DNA of 64,000 nucleotides, from positions 43,258,177 through 43,322,176 of the forward strand of contig NW_026622863.1 in assembly GCF_023065955.2 (NCBI RefSeq), in the 5' to 3' direction. The position numbers and the translations under genes were made by a program. Shown here piece after piece: positions 25,705 through 40,166 of the stretch. The notes under the pieces are model-generated. The model saw only the letters and a list, made by a program, of their open reading frames with translations. It did not search any database and was not told the origin of the DNA. This DNA is from Ursus arctos (taxonomy: Eukaryota > Chordata > Mammalia > Carnivora > Ursidae). Each line of letters opens with the position of its first letter. The stretch's first letter is position 1.

Positions 25705-25845
25705 TAAAGGGGATGCATTGGGCTCCCTGCTCAGTGGGGAGCCTGCTTCTCCCTCTCCCTCTCCCTGCCGCTCCCCCTGCTTGTGCATGCTTGCTTGCGT
25801 GTGCTCTCTATCAAATAAATAAATAAAATATTTTAACAAAATAAA
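25705..25845 (+). mobile_element. CAN-SINE, head truncated
   Basis: Only the body and tail remain ('gggctccctgctcagtgggg' to 'aaataaataaataaaat'). Confidence 0.82.
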
Positions 25846-27450
25846 CCTATAAACCTCTAAATTCTCATTTGGATTTAGGCACTCAGAGCAGAATGTGTGG
25901 GCAAGAAACTTGTCTGCAATGCTTTACAATCTTCTCTTGCCATCAAGACCTTCCAGAAAATTAAATAACCTTAAATGTTCTTGAGGGGAGAATAATATTT
26001 GTAGGCTTTCACCTAGTCCTCAATTGTGAAAGTTAAGAGTTTTGATTTTTGTTTCTCTCTTTCCTTTGTACCAACCCAAAGGACAGAAATGCCTCCTGGC
26101 TTATTGCCTAGTTGAGGAGAGTTATTGAGGACCAGCAAGAGTTCCAGGGAAAACCTAGTAGATAATGTATGATGATATTTTTCTGATATATAAAGAAGAG
26201 AACAATGGTAATGAAGAGAATGTGGTAGCCTATGAATAAATATAAAGAAAACGAAGAGAAAGAGGCTGCTGAGAACGGTTTTAGAAACGGTAGATGTACA
26301 GGATTACTCAGGAGATTCATCTAAGAACTGATTTAATGGAGGAGAGAATTGATTGAAAGAAACCGGAATATGTCACCTCCAAATATATTTCTTTGACATT
26401 AAAGTTACTTTGAGCTGAAGGCAATTAAGGAGCTACAAACCCAGAAAGAACTCCCCCTTTTCTGCCTAAAGGCAAAAAAAGTTATTTTGCAGGAGACAGA
26501 CTACTCACCCCAGAGAGGGCATCAGAGGAATCTGCAAACAAACCCTACACCATGTTTCCTCTTGTATATTTACCTTCCCACAGTTTGCTGCTCTTGGAAG
26601 CCTAAAACTGCTTTGTCCTGTCATTTCCCTATAAACTTACTGTTCTTTGTTGAAGATGCTATATAATTTGGAATTCTAAGCAGATCTGAGTTATTTTTGT
26701 TTCAGATTTCTCCTAGGTGATACCTACTGCCCACTTTGATAAGCTGTTTTTCTGCCGTTAATCTTGTCTTTTATTACAGGGGTCTCAGCCAGCTGCTCAG
26801 AAGGGTAGAAGGAAAATTATTTTTCCTCCCCTGATCAAGAAGTTCATAGGTTGTGGCTTCACTGTGTTTTTTTACTACTTTATTGGTATTTGTGAATGAT
26901 TAATTTTTTAGTCCTTGTTCCTTCTTCTCTTAGGGTATTGACCAATATTTTAAGTGAGAAAGACATTAAATTAATACCTATTTGTCCATTTAATCTGCTA
27001 TAAATATTCCCCCAAATTCATAGATGTTGTTTTTGTTTTTGTTTTATTTACTTATACTATTCAAATATTTTGTATATTTATAAATAACCATTAAGATTTG
27101 CAAATAACGATTATGTGAAGGTTCTCTGTCTCTCTGTCTCTGGATTTCTCACGTTGCTTACGTTTAGAAAATCTGTAGCCTAAACCAAAATAATAAAAAT
27201 ACTTACAAGATATTTCTTCAGATCGGTTTTGGGGGTTGTGTTTTTTGGGTTTTTTTGTTTTTTTGTGTTTTTTTTTGCCACTTCTAATTATTCAGTCCAT
27301 CTTTAATGTTTCTAAGGATGAAGAACGCAATGGAATGAAGAATGTAACGTCACCTGTATAGTATGTTAGTCGTTTACTTAACAATTCACTGGACACGCTA
27401 GACCTTTCCCCGTGGTATAAAAGTTAACATTTACATACATTACTGAACAG
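25846..27450. other. Intergenic stretch left of gene B promoter
   Basis: It holds the LTR-like block 26365-26830 and otherwise AT-rich sequence, including a T/G-rich run at 27230-27280. No gene is seen. Confidence 0.4.
26365..26830 (+). mobile_element. LTR-like remnant
   Basis: The block has a TATA-like 'gctatataatttgg' (26658) and an end region 'ggggtctcagcc ... ttcctcccc'. The reverse complement of its end resembles the start of 36115-36530, so the two look like one LTR family in opposite orientation. It is probably ERVL-related; family not confirmed. Confidence 0.45.
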
Positions 27451-27529
27451 GTTGTCTTTATTTCAGGGGACACAACAGACTCAGCATCCCACATTCAGAT
27501 GCTCACATCTTGGCAAGCACACCATGGTC

Positions 27530-28200
27530 CTCGGGGCCACATCGCTGATTCTACAGGGCGAACCCTCACACACACGCCTAAGGCCTCCGAAGAGAAGCGC
27601 TCCGCAGTCCCCTTCCCAAAACTCCCTGGTCCGGGACCAGCCGGACTCGCCTTCTCCCGGCAAGAACAACCGCGGCACGCGCCCTTCGCCTCAGGTCCCC
27701 GCCTCCCGCAGGCCTGTGATCTGCGTTTGCGCACGTCCGGACCGCGCGGCCACTCCCAGAAGTCTCCGGGGCTCGGGCGCGGAGCTGGTTGTTTTACTTC
27801 CGGACTTTTACGACCCTGCGCTCCGCGTCCCACGGTGCGCGTGATGACTGGGACCTCGGGCTCTTTTTGCGTGTCCCTTGGTGGGCGCCGCCCGTGAGTG
27901 GCCCCAGTGTGAGGAAGACGTCCTTGTGGGTCACCGTGGAAAAGGCTGTGCGGACGTAGCGTGGAGCCCGCGTGCACGGCGAGTGGCGGTGAGAGTGGGA
28001 GTCAGGAGCTCGGGTGCCGGTCCCTTCAGGCCTGTGGGTGCTCAAGCCGCAGAGAAGGGTGCTTGTGTCCTTGTGAGAAAGACGGGAAGAGTGTGTGTTT
28101 GTGGGAGGCGGAACTGGGGTGCAGTGGTAAGACTAGGAGAGGTGCGCCGTTGCCCTCTTGTGACGGAGACGTAAGGTCCGTGCCCTTCATCTGAGCTTGG
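27530..28200 (+). promoter_or_regulatory. CpG-island promoter of gene B
   Basis: CG dinucleotides are dense here and scarce elsewhere in the window. The island lies about 5.8 kb before gene B's start exon, the usual place for a KRAB-ZNF first exon. An ETS-type site 'acttccgg' is at 27796-27803. Possible first-exon donors are GTGAGT at 27894 and GTGAGA at 27989; I cannot choose between them or place the start site. The open frames in the island overlap on both strands and look like a by-product of GC content. Confidence 0.7.
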
Positions 28201-29085
28201 TGAGTGGCTCTGGGACCGGTGGCTCTGGGTTTGCTGCCGCTTCCTCCACCTTCCTGGTAGCCACGTATGACTACCACAGAGAAACGACTCCTGGCGGGAA
28301 ACCATATACTGAGCCCTCCATGGAGGATTTTGGTAAAAAGGTACAGACCAGCTGTTAGAATGGGAATTTTAGATCATGATTACCCCAGAGAAAGGCTTCT
28401 AGGAACGTGTGGATAGACTCCAAGAATGGTATTCCTTCCTGGGACTGCCCCTCCCGGGAGTTTTCTGGGGTTCATTTACACACTTGAGAATGTCCGCATT
28501 CTTTGAGCCCTAAAGGGAGGAACAACGTGTGAACAGTCTTGCTTCATTCTGGTTAATATGCATGAGGTCACAGCGGATGTAGCCATGGGGGGTAGAACAT
28601 AAATGCTCAGCACTGTGGTGACTGATGATTCCCTTTCAGGTTTCTGTAGTTAAGAAGCAATGAAAATATGAGGTTGTGATGTGTTTTTACAAGTTAAGGG
28701 ACTGAGTCAGAATTCAAGTGTCCAAGACCAGGATTTCTTAACAGGGGTCCTTTGTATTTGTGAGTGTAGAGGGAACCACAGCTCCCTGAAATTGTGTAGA
28801 TAATTGCTGCATATATTTGGAAACACTAATTTTCCAGGGGTGTACATAACTCAAAAAATTTACACTTGGTTTTATCTAGAATCAAAAATTGTTATACATT
28901 GGGACCATTTTGCACAAAATTAGTGATCAAGATAATGGGAATGGTTGAGAAAACTCTTGACATCAATGAGAGAATATTATGCAGGTGATGCAATTTCTGT
29001 TTATAAGAATTAGTTATTATAAGGAAAGAGACTTATCTAATGAAACCATCTTTGTTTGTGGATATAGTATTCAAGAAAATTTTAG

Positions 29086-29270
29086 GGGTGCCTGGGTGGC
29101 TCAGTTGCTTCAGCGTCTGCCTTCGGCTCAGGTCATGATTTCAGAGTCCTGGGATTGAGCCCCATGTCAGGCTCCCTGCTCAGCAGAGGGTCTGCTTCTT
29201 CCTCCCCCTTTGCTGCACCGCCTGCTGGTGTGCATGCGTGCTCTCTTTCTCAAATAAATAAAATCTAGAA
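29086..29270 (+). mobile_element. CAN-SINE
   Basis: Begins 'ggggtgcctgggtggctcag' and ends 'caaataaataaaat'. Confidence 0.9.
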
Positions 29271-29408
29271 AAATTTAAAATTATATATGAAGTTCATTTT
29301 TAAAAACAGAATGTTGTAAAACCCTTTTGGGGTTTTACAAAAGAGAAAAATTTAAATTATATATGAAGTTCATTTTTAAAAATAGAATTTTGTAAAACCC
29401 TTTTGGGA
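29268..29408. repeat. 76-base tandem duplication with hairpin
   Basis: Two near-identical copies start at about 29270 and 29346. The first contains a perfect 11-base inverted repeat (29314-29324 with 29330-29340, 5-base loop). Confidence 0.85.
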
Positions 29409-29712
29409 GGATTGTATCCAAAATGATATTTTAATTGGTTTTTCAGAAAAGAATGGAAGGTATGTAGCCATATTTATTGGACAGCTTCTGTGTACTCAAA
29501 AAACTTTTCTGCCTATTTTACATACATATTCTCTAATCTGCAAAGGCCATTTCCTTTCTGTTAATGGAAAAATCTTTATAGTGAAATGTATCTGATTATA
29601 TCCGTGTAATACGACTAAAGGCTATTAAAGAACAGGTAAGTGGTAGTTGTTTCAATCACTGATTTTTCATGGCAGGCCTAGTATGTACAGAGTTTTAAAT
29701 TTTTTTAATTTT

Positions 29713-29891
29713 TAAAAAAGATTTTATTTATTTATTTGTCAGAGAGAGAGTACAAGCAGGGGGAGCAGCAGGCAGAGGGAGAGCAGGCTTCCGCTGAGCA
29801 AGGAGCTCGATGCAGGACTCAGCCCCAGGAACCTGGGATCATGACCTGAGCCAAAGGCAGAACTTAACCGACTGAGCCACCCAGGCATCCC
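29713..29891 (-). mobile_element. CAN-SINE
   Basis: Reverse copy ending 'gccacccaggcatccc'. Confidence 0.88.
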
Positions 29892-30371
29892 AGTATAGAT
29901 TTTTTTAAATGATGAAAATACAGCCTCTGCCACAAGAGTGACTTAAATATCTTAAATACTTTTGAATATCTTTATGTTGTATTTATTATAATAGAATTAA
30001 TGCAGACTTATTGCAAAAGAAATTAATATTCTAAGAAATGTGAGAAGAAAATCTCACTGTCTGAAAATAATCACTTTTAGTATTTTGGTGATCGTGTTTC
30101 CCATTTATGTGTTAAGATTTCTGTGTGGCTTTGTTTTTGTCAAACATAATTGGTGAAATAAAAGAGACAGAGTTCTACTCTTAGTTTGAAAAAGAAATCT
30201 AGCCCAGTCATGGGTTTCCTTGTACCTCTGTTTGTTAGGGAGGAGGAAATGGCCAGGGATCTCCTTTGAAGAACATTCATTTTTCACCTTTTAGATGTTA
30301 GGAATGTTGTTCAAAATCTTATTGTGGCACCAAATTACTAAATAATACATCCTTTCATAATTAATAATTTA

Positions 30372-30567
30372 AGCAGTGGCATGTGCCTGTAGTCCCAGCT
30401 ACTTGGGAGGCTGTGGCAGGAAGGATCACTTGAGCCCAGGAGATCTGTACTGTAGTGCACCATGCCCATTGGGTGTCTGCAGTAAGTTTGGCATCAATAC
30501 AGGAGACCACCATGTTGCCTATGAACTGCTCCAGATTGGAATCAGAGCAAGTCAAAACTGTGCTGAT
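30372..30567 (+). pseudogene. RN7SL pseudogene: 7SL (SRP) RNA retropseudogene, truncated
   Basis: The block follows 7SL RNA in order: 'gtgcctgtagtcccagctac' of the Alu domain, 'gggaggctg', then S-domain pieces 'gaccaccatgttgccta' and 'gtcaaaactgtgctgatca'. The S-domain parts separate it from an Alu, which carnivores lack. It stops soon after 'gctgatca', so the RNA 3' part is missing, and an internal segment between 'atcaata' and 'gaccacca' is deleted. A perfect 16-base target-site duplication flanks it (30356-30371 and 30568-30583) and there is no poly(A). It should be non-functional. Confidence 0.88.
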
Positions 30568-30775
30568 CATAATTAATAATTTACAGATTTAAGGTTACTT
30601 TCAGAGAAAATTGCACTAAATTCCAATTCTAGGTGTCTGGGAAGTACAAATAATATTTCCAAAGATAGTTTTTATAACAGAAGATAAAGATTGTAATATA
30701 AATCCCCCTATTATGCAGAATAAGATTCACTCATTTGTTAAGATTGCATTTTATCACATCGTGATTATAGGTATT

Positions 30776-30958
30776 GATATATATTATATATGTGTGTGTG
30801 TATATACATATATATACTTAATATATACCCTTTATCAGTCCCCAGCAGCCATATACACACACATATACATATGTATATACATATACGTATACATATATAC
30901 GTATATGTATATACATATATATACTTAATATATACCCTTTATCAGTCCCCAGCAGCCT
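30776..30958. repeat. TA/TATACA microsatellite with 107-base duplication
   Basis: A TATACATA-type tract, within which 'tcagtccccagcagcc' and the preceding 30-odd bases occur twice at an offset of 107 bases (30835 and 30942). Confidence 0.85.
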
Positions 30959-32069
30959 TAGAGAGCAAGAACTCCATTCAGCATCATAAATCCGCTTGTG
31001 TGTGTTTACATAGCTGCTGGGAGTGAGGAAAGGGACATAATGTCTTTTCCTGTCTGGTAATCTCTCTCTTGTTACTAATGATTTTATTAAGAAGAATTAT
31101 ATTTTCTCAAAGATAGGAACTGAAATTTTTAAAAGTAAAGAGAAAGCCCAAGAAGCACAAATTTTCTATGAGAAAAACATAATGCAGCAGAATTAATTTC
31201 CATGTATAATAATGGATTAAGGAAAGGCATCATGTAATGACTTTCATTTTCAGTAGTGATAAATAATTTATATCAGCCATCTTATATTTTTTAGTGTTTA
31301 TATAGGTTGTCTTGTTTATTCTTCAAAATAGTCATACATAGTAGGTAATTTTCTTAACCTTTCTTTGCTAATTTTGTAATAAACAGAGGCACTGAGGTAT
31401 TATTAACCCTCACAGCTTAAAGCTTATTTTCAATTCCTAGAAGTCTGACAATAGAGCCTGTGTTCTTAATTTCAACAGAACATCACCTCCTACATTATTC
31501 ATACCTTTTAAAACCTGTCTTCTTCACTGAGTTAATATTGTTTTCCATCATTTCCTGTGGATTATGAATGAAGCCACATTATGTCACCATATTGCAGACC
31601 ATAATATATTTAACCTGTTGGCTTCTGTGAGAAAGTTATGTTTTTAATTTTTGGTTATCAAAAATTATTCTCCAGTGAACATCATTGTGCACATGCCCTA
31701 CGTACTTCTATAGTTATTTCCTTTAAAAATTTCCTAGAAATGGAATTCTGTGGTTTAAAAAAATCAGACTTCTGTTAAGTGCCTACAAAATTCTAGACCT
31801 AGAAATTTTTGGCTTTGGAATATTACAATCCTGGATAGCCATAGTTGCTTCCTTTAAAAACTTATTATCTAAAATGAGGTAAAATCTGAATAGAAATAAT
31901 TGTAAGGCAGTGTGTGGTGAAGACCAGTGGAGAGATTTAGGTGACCTACTTTGTGAATACAGGAAAGACACACCAGTGTATCTATAGCAACAGTCAGGAT
32001 ATAAACAAAATATACCAATTCTATGGAATATCTGGGGTAATAAGTGGATTTTGTGCTGTGACTTGTTTT

Positions 32070-32264
32070 TTTTTTTAAGATTTTATTTACTTATTTGACA
32101 GAGAGAGAGACAGCCAGCGAGAGAGGGAACACAAGCAGGGGAAGTGGGAGAGGGAGAAGCAGGCTCCCAGCGGAGGAGCCCGATGTGGGACTCAATCCTG
32201 GAATGCCGGGATCACGCCCTGAGCCAAAGGCAGATGCTTAAGGACAGCGCTACCCAGGCGCCCC
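32070..32264 (-). mobile_element. CAN-SINE
   Basis: Reverse copy. 'tgtgctgtgacttt' lies on both sides (32052 and 32264), a target-site duplication. Confidence 0.92.
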
Positions 32265-32504
32265 TGTGCTGTGACTTTTATATCACAGTTTTCCTTCTAA
32301 TTTTTTTTAGATGTAAAGTAAAACTAATAGGATATCAATTCAGTTGTTGTCTGAGGGACATGATGGCTTAGCTGACAGGTTTAGAAAACAAACCCTTCTG
32401 TCAAGAAGACTTGACATAAAGCTGCACGAGTATCATCGGTTTGTATAAGAGATTACACAGAGACTGCTTCCTGTTTCTTCTAGACAGAACTCCATCATAC
32501 CTGT

Positions 32505-32707
32505 GGGGTGCCTGGGTGGCACAGCGCTTAAGCACCTGCCTTCGGCTCAGGGCGTGATCCTGGCGTTATGGGATCGAGCCCCACATCAGGCTCTTCCACT
32601 ATGAGCCTGCTTCTTCCTCTCCCACTCCCCCTGCTTGTGTTCCCTCTCTCGCTGGCTGTCTCTATCTCTGTTGAATAAATAAATAAAATCTTAAAAAAAA
32701 AAAAAAA
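32505..32707 (+). mobile_element. CAN-SINE
   Basis: + strand copy flanked by 'agaactccatcatacctg' and 'agaactccataatacctg'. Confidence 0.93.
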
Positions 32708-32947
32708 GAACTCCATAATACCTGAAGCAATGATAGCATGAGTTCAGATAGTGGGATCCAAAGGAAACAGACAAAAGATAAGCTATTCAGTAAAACAGAC
32801 TAACTTTAGATAACAAAGGACTTTCTTGAATTCTCCTTTTTGGATATCTTCCTGCTAACAAAGAAAACACACACATATATTTCAAGCTAACCTATAGTCG
32901 TTGTTACAGTAATTATGAAGCAAGCTTTAAAAAGAAAAATCAAGAAA

Positions 32948-33160
32948 GGGGCACCTTGGTGGCTTAGTTGATTAAATGTCAGACTCCTGATTTCAGCTCA
33001 GGTCATAATCTCAGGGTCCTGAGATCAAGCCCTGAGTTGGGCTCTGCACTTGGCAGGGAGTCTGCTCGAGATTCTCTCCCTCTCCTTCTGCTCCTTCCCA
33101 TTGTGTGCTTGCTCTTTCTTTCTTTCTCAAATAAATAATCTTAATAAATAAGTAAATAAC
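32948..33160 (+). mobile_element. CAN-SINE, diverged
   Basis: Begins 'ggggcaccttggtggcttag'. 'aaagaaaaatcaaga' flanks both ends (32932 and 33164). Confidence 0.88.
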
Positions 33161-33339
33161 AAAAGAAAAATCAAGATCAAAATAAAAAGAAAAGCACTGT
33201 TATTGGATAGCCCCGTAACCTTCCAGACTTTTTTATCTACTGATTTCAATTGTCTGTTTTTCTGCCACTTTTTCTCTACACTGATTGATGTATTCTTAGG
33301 TTTCTAAAAACATAATAATTATATTGGTCAATCTAATTA

Positions 33340-33383
33340 TTCTTGACAACACTGTTCTTGACAACACTATTCTTGACAACTCT
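33340..33383. repeat. 15-base unit repeated three times
   Basis: 'ttcttgacaacact' occurs three times in a row with small changes. Confidence 0.85.
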
Positions 33384-33941
33384 GGAATATGTCTCATATC
33401 CTTAAATAGTTTTTCCAACTTCGCATTTGATATCTACTTTGTGTTGTAGTACAGTGATGGTTTGTCATGTATTTAACTAGTAAGATTTGCTAGACTTAAC
33501 ATACTGAACACTGACGTTCCATCTCCAGTGTCTTAACCAACTTCACTCAGTTCCAAAGCCACAAAAGAGGTTCTCATTAAGATGATGTAGGCTCTTTTCA
33601 GTCTCAGAAGATGAGAGTAGAAGGAAGAGGATCAAAATAAGACTGCACTGCCCATTCTTGGGTCTGCATCTGCCTCACCAAAGTGATGCAGTGGCCAGAG
33701 AACTTCTGCTGACATATCTAGGTCTGACTTTAGTGCAGATATGCTTCTGTTCTATGATTTTGTTCGTCAGAGACCCCTAGGATTTGGAGAAAGAAATGGC
33801 CTTATCTAGAATCCTAATCTCCCCAAATTATGTGTGATGGATAATAGGTTTGGAACCTGGAGTGGACTGTCCTAACATTAATTTATGTCCTGTTGGAAAC
33901 ACTAAAGCAAAATCGGTCTCAAGGTCTTTCTCTTCTCCCAG

Positions 33942-34024
33942 CTCTGACTTTCTGGATCTGTGCTTTTCTGTTAGAGGAATCGTGAGGACTGATCCGCTCT
34001 TGCAAGTCTAAAACCATGGCCCAC
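33942..34024 (+). CDS. Gene B start exon: 5' UTR plus codons 1-3
   Basis: The acceptor is 'tcttctcccag' ending at 33941 and the donor GTAAGT is at 34025. Translation starts at 34016 with M-A-H, the family's common opening, in the context 'aaaccatgg', which has the favourable G at +4. The remaining 74 bases are 5' UTR and resemble gene A's exon at 1239-1327. Confidence 0.85.
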
Positions 34025-35954
<1,930 letters not shown>

Positions 35955-36114
35955 TGATTTAGGATAATTTAGAGTCTGTTCTTTAAGATAAGCATTTTTT
36001 TCCACTGTGATTTTCAGAGCTGCTTTTAGGAAACTAGTTACATTTCTTTGTTATTTTCTCCCAAAGAAATGGTTTGAGCTTTGTCAGTTTGGAAATTGCC
36101 TCTCCATTAAATAT

Positions 36115-36535
36115 TGTTAAGGGGGAAGGATTTTCCTTTACCCTTCAGAATTCTTCTAGCTGGTCTAAGAATTAAATTGATGTGAGACAGATTAACTGGA
36201 GGAAAAAACAAAAGTTTATGTGTACACAGAGTCCTCAAAATGAAACCGGGACCCCCAAAATGATGAAATCAGACAGGTTTTATACTTTTTAGACAAGGAG
36301 ACGACAAATCTGTGAAGATTTGACAGGACAAAGAAAACTTATGTTCGGAATTTCAAGTAGTAAGTAATCTTAAACACAATTTGGGCTGGGGTAGTAAATT
36401 AGTAAAAGGTAACAAGGGTTATTAACACAGCCTTCTCAGCTTTAAATTTCCTATATTTGTTATAAGGGTGTCTCTTTATCTCCTGATACAGGGAGGGTAC
36501 CTTCCATTAAGAGATTTATTTCCTTTCTGAAGACA
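36115..36535 (-). mobile_element. LTR-like remnant
   Basis: Starts 'gggggaaggattttccttta', resembling the reverse complement of the end of 26365-26830. The body is diverged with no internal genes. Probably ERVL-related; family not confirmed. Confidence 0.45.
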
Positions 36536-36551
36536 AAGTGGGGATCATAGT

Positions 36552-36761
36552 GTTCTTTTTTTTTTTTTTTTAAGATTTTATTTAGTTATTTGACAGAGAG
36601 AGAGAGACAGCCAGCAAGAGAGGGAACACAAGCAGGGGGAGTGGGAGAAAAAGAAGCAGCCTCCCAGCGGAGGAGCCTGATGCAGGGCTCGATCCCAGAA
36701 TGCTGGGATCACGCCCTGAGCCGAAGGCAGACACTTAACAACTGCACCACCCAGGTGCCCC
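36552..36761 (-). mobile_element. CAN-SINE
   Basis: Reverse copy flanked by 'catagtgttctt' at 36547 and 36761. Confidence 0.92.
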
Positions 36762-36785
36762 ATAGTGTTCTTCTTGCATTTAACT

Positions 36786-36893
36786 TTTTATTTTTTTAAG
36801 TAGGTGTAAGTTCCATGCCCAACGTGGGACTTGAACTCATGGCCCTGAGATTGAGAGTCTCATGCTCTACCAACTGAGCTAGCCAGTTGCCCC
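36786..36893 (-). mobile_element. Short tRNA-derived carnivore SINE
   Basis: Reverse short form ending 'gctagccagttgcccc'; 'tgcatttaactttt' / 'tgcattgaactttt' flank it. Confidence 0.85.
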
Positions 36894-36926
36894 TGCATTG
36901 AACTTTTAATTTAAAATAATCAATAA

Positions 36927-37132
36927 AAGGGTGCCTTGGTGTCTCACTCGATGAAGCATCTGCCTTCAGCTCAGGTCATAATCTCAGGGTCCTGGGACCA
37001 AGCCCCACGTCAGGCTCCCTGCTCGGCAGAGAGCCTGCTTCTCCCTCTCCTGCTCTCGCTGCTTGTTTGCACGCGTGCTCTCTCTCTCTCTCTCTCTGTC
37101 AAATAAATAAATAAATCTTTAAAAAAAATAAA
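36927..37132 (+). mobile_element. CAN-SINE
   Basis: + strand copy with a (CT)n-rich body and 'caaataaataaataaat' tail; 'aaaataat' flanks. Confidence 0.88.
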
Positions 37133-37142
37133 ATAATATGCA

Positions 37143-37250
37143 GGAGTGCTGGGGTGGCTCAGTCAGTCGAGCACCCAACTCTTGGATTCGGCTTGGTTCA
37201 CGATCTCAGTGTCATGAGATGGAGCCCCATGTCAGGCTCTGTGCAGGTTA
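37143..37250 (+). mobile_element. CAN-SINE, 3'-truncated
   Basis: Head and first half only ('gggtggctcagtcagtcgag' to 'caggctctgtgcagg'). Confidence 0.8.
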
Positions 37251-37924
37251 ATCAGCTTGACACAGGGTCCTGAATTGCTCTTATTGCCCTAAAAGAGCCT
37301 CTATAGTTTAAATAGTGATGGATTAGGTAAATGGGATTCATTGAAAACTGAGGCACACACATTTTATTTCATAAGAAATTCTGTTTTGTGATTGGAAGTT
37401 GTAATCTATGAACATTACATTGAAATGGAATGAATGTCTTATAGATAGCTCTTCTTGTGTACTCTTCTCGTAAAACAACAATATCAGTAAAAATGTTAAC
37501 AGCTAGCATCGTTCTTATGTATGTAATAGGCAATGCTCTGAGCACTTTACATATATATATCAACTTGTTTGATCCTCCTAACAGCTCTGTTCACATTTTA
37601 AAAGTGAGAATACTAAAGCGCTGGGTCTAGGTGACTTTCCCAAGGTTAGACATAGCTGGAAGGTCAAAGACAAGAATTGAACCAAGCCTCCAGATTCTGT
37701 ATTTTAAACTATGGTATTATGCATACTCCCAAGAAAAAGAGGATTTATGAGTGTATTTAAAAAAAAAACACAAAAAAGGCCTTATTATACCTTATTTCTT
37801 GTTCTTTAGTTCCTTTACCCTCTCTTCTCAAAAATCTTACCATTTTGACCTTTAGTTTAGTATTATAATTTTAACCAAGCAATGTTTTGTTCTACATCAT
37901 GTGCCATTTTTTTTTTCTTTGTAA

Positions 37925-39090
<1,166 letters not shown>

Positions 39091-39391
39091 ACATAGAATT
39101 TTCTCAAAGTCAGAACACTTAATATTGTTCAGATGGCAATACCACCCCAAATCCCATCAGCTTATTTATAGAAATTGACATCCTGATCATAAAATTCATG
39201 TGGGTATGCAAGGGATTTGGGATAGTCAAAAAAATCTTGAAAAAGAAAAAAGTGGGATTTGTATTTTCCAATTTCAAAACTTACTACATACCAAAACTTA
39301 AGGGATGCCTTGAAAGCAGCACTAAGAAGGAGGTTTATAGCTCTGAATGCTTATTATAGAAAGAAAATTCTCAAATCAACAACCTAACTTC

Positions 39392-39602
39392 AGGGGCGCC
39401 TGGGTGGCTCAGTCGTTAAGCGTCTGCCTTCGGCTCAGGGCGTGGTCCCGGCATTATGGGATCAAGCCCCGCATCAGGCTCCTCTGCTGGGAGCCTGCTT
39501 CTTCCTCTCCTACTCTCCCTGCTTGTGTTCCCTCTCTCTCTGGCTGTCTCTCTCTCTCAAATAAATAAATAAAGTCTTTAAAAACAAACAAACAAACAAA
39601 AA
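39392..39602 (+). mobile_element. CAN-SINE inside LINE-1
   Basis: Flanked by 'caacctaacttca' at 39380 and 39604. Confidence 0.93.
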
Positions 39603-39956
39603 ACAACCTAACTTCATATGACAAAGAACTAGGTAAAAAAAGAATGAACTAACCTCAGAGATAGTAGAAAAAAGAAAATAATAAAAAATAGAAACATAGT
39701 AGAGAATAGAAAACAATAGGAAAAAAACCAATGAAACCAAGAGTTGGTTCTTCAAAAAGATAAACCAAAGTGAGAAAATATTAGCTAGATTGACTAAAAA
39801 AAGGAGAAAAGACTCAGCTAAAATCAGAAATTAAAGAAGAGACTGTAAAGAATTGTATGCCAACAAATTGGGAAACCCAAGAGATCCTGACCTAATAGAA
39901 AATCTAAACAGACTTATACTAATACAGAGATTGAATCAGTAATCAAAAACGAACAC

Positions 39957-40135
39957 GGGGCACCTGGGTGGCTCAGTCGTTGAGCGTCTGCCTTCGGCTC
40001 AGGGCGTGATCCTGGCGTTCCGGGATCGAGTCCCACATCGGGCTCCTCCGCTGGGAGCCTGCTTCTTCCTCTCCCACTCCCCCTGCTTGTGTTCCCTCTC
40101 TCGCTGGCTGTCTCTGTCAAATAAATAAATAAATA

Positions 40136-40166
<31 letters not shown>
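39957..40166 (+). mobile_element. CAN-SINE inside LINE-1
   Basis: Complete copy with an A26-class tail. It sits at a junction between two LINE-1 parts. Confidence 0.92.

Larger units (their letters stand above)
28200..33941 (+). other. Gene B 5' intron
   Basis: About 5.7 kb between the presumed first exon and the start exon. It holds five SINEs, a 7SL pseudogene, a TA microsatellite and small tandem repeats, listed separately. Stretches 28200-29085, 30990-32069 and 33150-33941 show no recognisable repeat or gene; 31500-31760 faintly resembles old LINE-1. Confidence 0.5.

Noticed and set aside
27452..28305. Overlapping open frames of up to 160 residues on both strands in the CpG island
   Set aside because: GC-rich DNA has few stop codons; the frames share no family features and contradict each other.
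30372..30567. Alu element
   Set aside because: It contains 7SL S-domain sequence and the surrounding repeats are of carnivore type; carnivores have no Alu.
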